Origin: Methanocalculus natronophilus
GTDB lineage: Archaea > Halobacteriota > Methanomicrobia > Methanomicrobiales > Methanocorpusculaceae
Reading direction: 5' to 3'
DNA length: 64,000 nucleotides
Assembly (NCBI RefSeq): GCF_038751955.1
Contig: NZ_JBCEXH010000006.1
Coordinates: 1 to 64,000, forward strand
Numbering within the stretch: the stretch's first letter is position 1; the number at the start of each line of letters is the position of its first letter. The notes beneath the pieces were generated by a model. That model did no database searches. It had not been told where the DNA came from and saw only the letters and a list, made by a program, of their open reading frames with translations. Positions 59,302 to 64,000 of this stretch are shown here, in pieces. Both the position numbers and the translations under genes were made by a program.

Positions 59302-61190
59302 GATACATCTCCCCTGGGCCTGAGGATGAGTGTTGCAAGCGGCGGCAGGGTGAGAGAGAGGCAGTATGGATGCCCATGCCAGGGTTGACCGCACGCCTCG
59401 AGTGCACCGTTATTGCCGCAGTTGCTCCCCCCATAGTATGCAGAATCGGTATTGATCACCTCCTCCCAATACCCAGCGACAGGCACCCCGATACGATAGC
59501 CATACCGGGGAACTGGTGTGAAGTTGCAGACCGTACAAGCCAATCGGCCTTCCGGGCTTCTCCGGAGATAGGTGATCACGCTCTGATCCCGGTCACCGTG
59601 ATCAATCCACGAGAAACCGCGTTCACCGTCATCGTTCTGATGGAGTGCAGGCTCGTTTCTGTAGAGGGAGTTCAGGTCACGGACAAGCCTCTGGACACCC
59701 CCGTGCATCCCGTCAGAGAGGTGGTGCCAGTCAAGGCCTGCATCATGATCCCACTCCTTCTCCTGCGCAAACTCCCCTCCCATAAAGAGGAGTTTTCTCC
59801 CGGGATGTGTGTACATATATCCATACAGCAGCCTGAGGTTCGCAAACTGCTGCCACCGATCTCCTGGCATCTTCCCAAGCAGGGATCCTTTGCCATAGAC
59901 CACCTCGTCATGGGAGAGAGGAAGGAGATAGTTCTCCGAGAATGCATAGATGATCGAGAACGTCAGCTCGTCATGATGGTAGGGGCGGTGGACAGGATCC
60001 CGTTTCATATAGCGGAGCGTATCATGCATCCATCCCATATTCCATTTCATGCCAAAACCGAGCCCTCCTGTATAGGTGGGGCGGGTGACCATTGGCCATG
60101 CTGTCGACTCTTCAGCGATCACCTGGACATCAGGAAATGCAGCATATACGGTCTCGTTTAATAACCGCAGGAACTGTATCGCCTCAAGGTTCTCCTTCCC
60201 CCCGTACATATTCGGAGTCCAGTCACCTGATGGGCGTGCGTAATCCAGGTACAGCATCGAGGCAACCCCATCGACTCGCAGGCCGTCTGCATGATAGTAA
60301 TCCAGCCAGAAGAGAGCACTTGAAAGGAGGAACGATCGGACCTCGTGGCGGCCGTAGTTGAAGATGCAGCTCTGCCATTCGGGATGGAAACCTTTGCTGG
60401 GATCTGCATGTTCATAACAATGTGAGCCGTCAAAGACCGCAAGGCCATGGAGATCTGAGGGGAAATGCGACGGCACCCAGTCAACGATCACCCCGATATC
60501 TGCCTGGTGGAGCGTGTCGATGAGATACATCAGGTCCTGTGGCGATCCATACCGTGCGGTTGGTGCGAAGTAGCCTGTTATCTGGTATCCCCATGAACCG
60601 TAAAACGGGTGTTCCATCAGGGGAAGGAACTCGACATGGGTAAAACCCATATCACTGACATATTCGGCAAGGAGAGGAGCCAGCTCACGGTACCCGGGCA
60701 TTCTGTCGTTTTCTTCCGGGATACGCCGCCAGGATCCCGGATGCACCTCATAGATTGCGAGGGGAGCGTCAAGGGCGTTTGCCCGAAAACGGCTCTCCAT
60801 CCATTCCTGATCGCCCCAGGTATAGGAGAGAGAGGCAACAGAGGAGGCAGTCCTTGGCGGTTCTTCCCACTGGAACGCAAGTGGATCACCTTTGAAGAGT
60901 CTCCTGCCCGAAGACGTCTCTATCGCATACTTATAGATTGAGCCGGAGGCCATCCCGTCAACCGAACCCTCAAAGATGCCTGAGCTGTCCCATCGGGGGT
61001 AGAGGGGATCAACACCCGGAGTCCAGTTGTTTTTGTCAGAGACAACAGATACACCCCGGGCCTCGGGAGCCCAGACCGAGAAGTCCACTCCATTCCGATG
61101 CGGTTTGGAGCCGAGGAACTCATAGATCCGGGCATGCGAGCCCTCTTTAAAGAGATAGATATCATACTCGGTTGGATCTCTTTTTTCCAT
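59298..61190 (-). CDS. glgB: 1,4-alpha-glucan branching enzyme
   Basis: Introduces alpha-1,6 branches into glycogen. The 630-residue GH13 protein has an N-terminal CBM48-like domain (residues about 15-110: LGSKPHRNGVDFSVWAPEARGVSVVSD). The catalytic barrel follows: VEFLPLMEHPFYGSWGYQITGYFAPTARYG, then the nucleophile Asp in GLRVDGVASMLYLDY near residue 305, the acid/base Glu in VIAEESTAWP, and LPLSHDEVVYGKGSL. The C-terminal beta domain closes with TLILRPRG. It starts 20 bases after the GT4 gene and overlaps the GH57 gene by four bases. Confidence 0.96.
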   Translation of the reverse strand: MEKRDPTEYDIYLFKEGSHARIYEFLGSKPHRNGVDFSVWAPEARGVSVVSDKNNWTPGVDPLYPRWDSSGIFEGSVDGMASGSIYKYAIETSSGRRLFKGDPLAFQWEEPPRTASSVASLSYTWGDQEWMESRFRANALDAPLAIYEVHPGSWRRIPEENDRMPGYRELAPLLAEYVSDMGFTHVEFLPLMEHPFYGSWGYQITGYFAPTARYGSPQDLMYLIDTLHQADIGVIVDWVPSHFPSDLHGLAVFDGSHCYEHADPSKGFHPEWQSCIFNYGRHEVRSFLLSSALFWLDYYHADGLRVDGVASMLYLDYARPSGDWTPNMYGGKENLEAIQFLRLLNETVYAAFPDVQVIAEESTAWPMVTRPTYTGGLGFGMKWNMGWMHDTLRYMKRDPVHRPYHHDELTFSIIYAFSENYLLPLSHDEVVYGKGSLLGKMPGDRWQQFANLRLLYGYMYTHPGRKLLFMGGEFAQEKEWDHDAGLDWHHLSDGMHGGVQRLVRDLNSLYRNEPALHQNDDGERGFSWIDHGDRDQSVITYLRRSPEGRLACTVCNFTPVPRYGYRIGVPVAGYWEEVINTDSAYYGGSNCGNNGALEACGQPWHGHPYCLSLTLPPLATLILRPRGDVS

Positions 61191-61210
61191 GATGATCGTT
61201 CCCTCCGGGA

Positions 61211-62356
61211 TTAGCAGAGAGGAGGCTTGAGAACCTTCAGATAGACGTGGTTCAGCTTCTCCGTCACCCTCTGCCAGTTAAACTGTTCGATGACCTTCTG
61301 CCTTCCAGCCACCCCCATAGAGGTGAGGAAGTCGGGGTTGTTGAGGGAATAACAGATCGCCCAGGCAATTGGTTCCGGTGCCGGGGGTACTTTGATCCCG
61401 TCGACAAGATTCTCGATATTCATTGAGAGGCCACCAACATCAGATGCCACGACACCTTTTTTGGCACTCCATGCCTCGGTGAGCACCAGGCCAAACGGTT
61501 CGTTCCTGCTCGGTATGCAGATGAGATCCGCTGCATTCAGGAGTTCGAGATGTTCGGCATCAGAGATGTAGCCGGTGAATTGGACAGGCAGACCACGTGA
61601 TCGCGTTTGCAGGAGAGGCAGCATCTCACCCTTGCCAGCAAAGATAAACTGCACATCCCCTCTTCGTGCCAGCACATGCGAGACGGCATCAAGCAGGATA
61701 TCAGGGCCTTTCTGCCAGCCAAGACGTCCGACAAAGAGAACAAGCGGAGCCAGCTTATGGATTCCGTACCTTTTTTTAATGGCCCCCGGCCGTATATCAA
61801 TCATGTAGAGAGAGGGATCAGTGCCATTTGGAATAACGGATATCTTCCACTCAAAAACATCATACAGCCACATCAGTTCCACTTTCATGACCTTTGAGAC
61901 GGTAATAATCTCACGGGCAAGGGCAGCCGATGATCGTTCAATCTCCGATATCTCAATAAATTCCTTCCAATCACCAAAAAAGCCACCGTTTCTCCCATAT
62001 TCAGTTGAATGAAAGGTCAAAAGACAGTTCCTGTCGGAAAAAGTCTGGAGTGTCTGGTAGAAGTGCCAGTCATGAAAATGGAGGAGATCAAAGGGGGGAT
62101 CATCATACGCAAGGAACCGCTCTGTCGCCTCCTCGCTCATCTCCCTGCAATGGGAGAGAATGTCGCTCTCTTGTGGCGAGAGGGAGTGAAAGTGAACGCC
62201 ATTCTTTGTAAAATCCTCTCTTCCCCTGGTGAAGTAATGAACCTCATGGGTTTTCGCCAGCTCTTCTGCAAGATATGTGGCAGCAGGCGCCAGTCCCCCT
62301 ACCTTCTCTGTATACACAGATTCCCAGGCAAAAAATGCTATTTTAAGCGGTTCCAT
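61211..62356 (-). CDS. GT4-family glycosyltransferase, probable glycogen synthase
   Basis: A 381-residue GT-B enzyme. The N-terminal LKIAFFAWESVYTEKVGGLAPAATYLAEEL near residues 4-33 has the KvGGL acceptor/donor loop shared by glycogen synthases. DLLHFHDWHFYQTL follows. The donor half has VLFVGRLGWQKGPDILLDAV near 210-229 and the ExxE motif region NEPFGLVLTEAWSAKKGVVASDVGG near 298-322. In this cluster its likely job is chain elongation from ADP- or UDP-glucose. No ADP-glucose pyrophosphorylase gene is in the cluster. It overlaps the 3' end of the upstream GH57-like gene by 19 bases. Confidence 0.88.
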   Translation of the reverse strand: MEPLKIAFFAWESVYTEKVGGLAPAATYLAEELAKTHEVHYFTRGREDFTKNGVHFHSLSPQESDILSHCREMSEEATERFLAYDDPPFDLLHFHDWHFYQTLQTFSDRNCLLTFHSTEYGRNGGFFGDWKEFIEISEIERSSAALAREIITVSKVMKVELMWLYDVFEWKISVIPNGTDPSLYMIDIRPGAIKKRYGIHKLAPLVLFVGRLGWQKGPDILLDAVSHVLARRGDVQFIFAGKGEMLPLLQTRSRGLPVQFTGYISDAEHLELLNAADLICIPSRNEPFGLVLTEAWSAKKGVVASDVGGLSMNIENLVDGIKVPPAPEPIAWAICYSLNNPDFLTSMGVAGRQKVIEQFNWQRVTEKLNHVYLKVLKPPLC

Positions 62357-63792
62357 AAGGTCAAAACCCTCCTGTCAACCGCTTTTTGGATCTCCTCACG
62401 GCTCTTCAGGGAATGGATCTCTGTTGCAAGCTTATCATCCCTGACAATATCCCTGATCCAGTTCTCAAAATCCTGTGACTCGGAATGGTGGAGGATACAT
62501 GCGTCACTGGCTACATCCAGGAGTTTGGCAAACTCTTCCAGTGAATGGGCAGAGAACCCCTCACGGTGATAGGGGGTGCAGAAATGGAATGCATGATCCG
62601 GGGAGATGCAGCGGAGAATGCGGACTGCGGACTTTGCCCTGACCAGATTGATCTGCTCCTCCTCAAATCTGCTGAGAGCCTTCATATATTCGGTGAAGTA
62701 CTGGTATGCATCTGCCTGCGTCCGCTGATCTGTCAGCGTCCCGCATGATCCCGATGTGGTTGCCATGTACGAGAAGTGATCCCGTGCCGTGAGACGCCGG
62801 TAGGTTGTTTTGTCAGGCACCCATCTGCCTGCAGTCCTGAGAGCCTCAAGTGCCGTGCATTGCATCATATTAATCGGCCATGCTACCGAGGCTGATTCCA
62901 GGAGTTCGTCGGGGATCTCTTCTGGTGAAGAGGCAGCAGCAACCGCCTCTCCGGGGAGGATGCTCTGGACACCTGCATCAGAGAGTGCTGCTGGCAATTC
63001 TTCGAGAAAGGTAAATATACCGCTTTCTGCAGGGAAGCGGCCTCCAAAGGCCTCCATATCGACCATGATATGGACGATGCCTTCATGAAATGTAGCGAGC
63101 CAGCCTGCATAGGTATCCGGCAAGAGAGGATGATAGTTCCAGTCCACATCTCCGAACCGGATGGCAATATCATCTGATAGTTCACAATGCCGGATGAGTA
63201 CTGGCATTCCATCTGCCAGGTACTGCTGCTCTAATGAAAGACCGGGTGTGTTTTTCCCAAATACATCGGTGTATACAGCCGAAAATCCCATCTCCCGGGC
63301 TGCCATGGTGACAACCCGGTTGAAGACCGAGTCGGGGGCAACCAGTATTGACGGCCTTCGTCCGGAAAAATCCTCAATCAATGACCGGTGCTGATCCACC
63401 TGGAACCGGTACTCTTCCCTCTCCCGGAAGAGGGGGATAACAGACTGGTAATATGATTCGGCAAGGGGTTCTGCCTGCCTGTGGGTAATGGCATCCCGGA
63501 GCAGATCAGAGAGGTTTTGATCTGCTTCAGTCAGTTCTCCGAGCAGGAGTCCTGATACAAGAAAACTGCAGGAGAAACCTTCATCCATCATCCTGAGCAG
63601 GAGCTCCGTAGTCGGGGTATAACTTGATGCCGAGAGGCGACGGAGACGTTTCTCTTCCTCTGCCCGGGAGAACAAAGAGGTATCTCGTCCTTGTTTACCT
63701 CTCCCTGAAGCATAGAGGGGATCGACCCTTTGCTGGTGACGGAGGAGAAAGGTCATGCAGACCCGTGGAAGACCCTGAGCCTCACCGCGCAT
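62338..63792 (-). CDS. GH57-like alpha-amylase-family protein with altered catalytic residues
   Basis: A 484-residue protein aligned by eye to archaeal GH57 alpha-amylases: VCMTFLLRHQQRVDPLYAS near residues 11-29, SFLVSGLLLGEL, VDMEAFGGRFPAESGIFTFLEELP near 244-267, and RDHFSYMATTSGSCG. Three normally conserved sites differ. HQPxR reads HQQRV, the nucleophile Glu of the NTELIY motif is Asp154 (VAPDSVFN), and the GEH after the acid Asp is GGR. The protein could be a weak or altered hydrolase or a non-catalytic partner of the GT4 enzyme, whose gene overlaps by 19 bases. It is the first gene of the glycogen cluster, with TATA-like sequence at about 63820-63840. Confidence 0.83.
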   Translation of the reverse strand: MRGEAQGLPRVCMTFLLRHQQRVDPLYASGRGKQGRDTSLFSRAEEEKRLRRLSASSYTPTTELLLRMMDEGFSCSFLVSGLLLGELTEADQNLSDLLRDAITHRQAEPLAESYYQSVIPLFREREEYRFQVDQHRSLIEDFSGRRPSILVAPDSVFNRVVTMAAREMGFSAVYTDVFGKNTPGLSLEQQYLADGMPVLIRHCELSDDIAIRFGDVDWNYHPLLPDTYAGWLATFHEGIVHIMVDMEAFGGRFPAESGIFTFLEELPAALSDAGVQSILPGEAVAAASSPEEIPDELLESASVAWPINMMQCTALEALRTAGRWVPDKTTYRRLTARDHFSYMATTSGSCGTLTDQRTQADAYQYFTEYMKALSRFEEEQINLVRAKSAVRILRCISPDHAFHFCTPYHREGFSAHSLEEFAKLLDVASDACILHHSESQDFENWIRDIVRDDKLATEIHSLKSREEIQKAVDRRVLTLWNRLK

Positions 63793-63844
63793 GATTGATG
63801 GATTAGGAAAGGAGTACTATAATATACTATTTGTATAATAGGGA

Positions 63845-64000
63845 TCACACGAATAATGCCCTCAGATCTGCTATTGAAGGCAGAATCATATCCGGTTGAA
63901 TCCCTGACTCCTCCAGGACACGATCAGTATATTTGCCTGTCTGCACGAGCACCCCGAGAAGACCGGCATCCTGTGCACCACCGACATCTGACCTGATATC
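63845..64000 (-). CDS. HAD-superfamily phosphatase, C-terminal part (runs off the window)
   Basis: The frame is open from the window edge to a TGA at 63845 and encodes 51 residues. DIRSDVGGAQDAGLLGVLVQTGKYT followed by PDMILPSIADLRALF is the C-terminal motif IV and tail of HAD-IIA-type phosphatases (the GDDxxxDvxgAxxaGxxgvlVxTGk pattern). Substrate cannot be given; sugar phosphates or nucleotides are usual. The 5' part is outside the window. The glycogen cluster begins 52 bases downstream on the same strand. Confidence 0.85.
   Translation of the reverse strand, partial: DIRSDVGGAQDAGLLGVLVQTGKYTDRVLEESGIQPDMILPSIADLRALFV

Overview
The window is chromosomal DNA of a euryarchaeal methanogen, most probably of the order Methanomicrobiales. 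Placement rests on gene content: archaeal TFB, aIF2-gamma, aIF5B, ribosomal proteins S6e, S8e, S24e, S27ae and L40e, SRP19, Gar1, a Kae1-Bud32 fusion, indolepyruvate ferredoxin oxidoreductase, a methanopterin-pathway beta-RFAP synthase, HypB and a sulfide-type Thi4. The genus is not assigned. Coding density is high, many genes overlap by 1-4 bases (ATGA or TGATG), and TATA-type promoters are visible. No rRNA, CRISPR array, insertion sequence or provirus was seen.

Layout. 0-5.6 kb: serA, tRNA-Val(GAC), a pentapeptide-repeat protein, an FkbM-type methyltransferase, superoxide dismutase, a 5'-truncated FKBP relic and two unknown genes. 5.6-13.4 kb: tRNA-Ile, iorAB, tRNA-Ala, a gar1-tfb pair, a PHP phosphoesterase with srp19, hypB, rps8e, two small unknown genes and rps6e. 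13.4-18.5 kb: infB (aIF5B), tRNA-His, then a monofunctional carbon monoxide dehydrogenase cooS with its nickel ATPase cooC, preceded by tandem 11-bp repeats. 18.5-21.5 kb: a cyclophilin, a SagB-like nitroreductase and a penicillin-binding/beta-lactamase-type membrane protein.

21.5-26.3 kb, minus strand, is the most unusual stretch. It reads as a ferrous-iron operon: two diverged nicotianamine-synthase-like methyltransferases (the second carrying a Cys-rich linker and a C-terminal FeoA domain), feoB, a flippase-like membrane protein and a frameshifted FeoC-like Cys-rich HTH gene. 26.3-35.8 kb: a PPC/DUF296 protein, a chorismate-lyase-like domain fused to beta-RFAP synthase, GDPD, a rhodanese lipoprotein, TPR, surface and Cache-domain proteins, tRNA-Val(CAC), tRNA-Gly, htpX, thi4 and a Bles03 protein. 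35.8-41.5 kb: the archaeal information-processing super-operon aIF2-gamma, PIN, rpo7, spt4, dephospho-CoA kinase, S24e, S27ae, Kae1-Bud32, ITPase, L40e. NikR is divergent from it.

42-52.7 kb, all minus strand: DUF2098 and HDAC-like genes, a complete UDP-GlcNAc set (glmM, two GlmU-like nucleotidyltransferases, glmS), and a coupled run sufC, sufB, pcm, cyclase, unknown. 53-63.8 kb, minus strand: a six-gene glycogen/alpha-glucan cluster (GH57-like protein, GT4 synthase, glgB, GH57/DUF3536, malQ, alpha-glucan phosphorylase) covering synthesis, branching and breakdown. The window ends inside a HAD phosphatase gene. Metal handling recurs (Feo operon, NikR, HypB, CooC, SufBC, SOD), as expected for an organism dependent on Ni and Fe-S enzymes.
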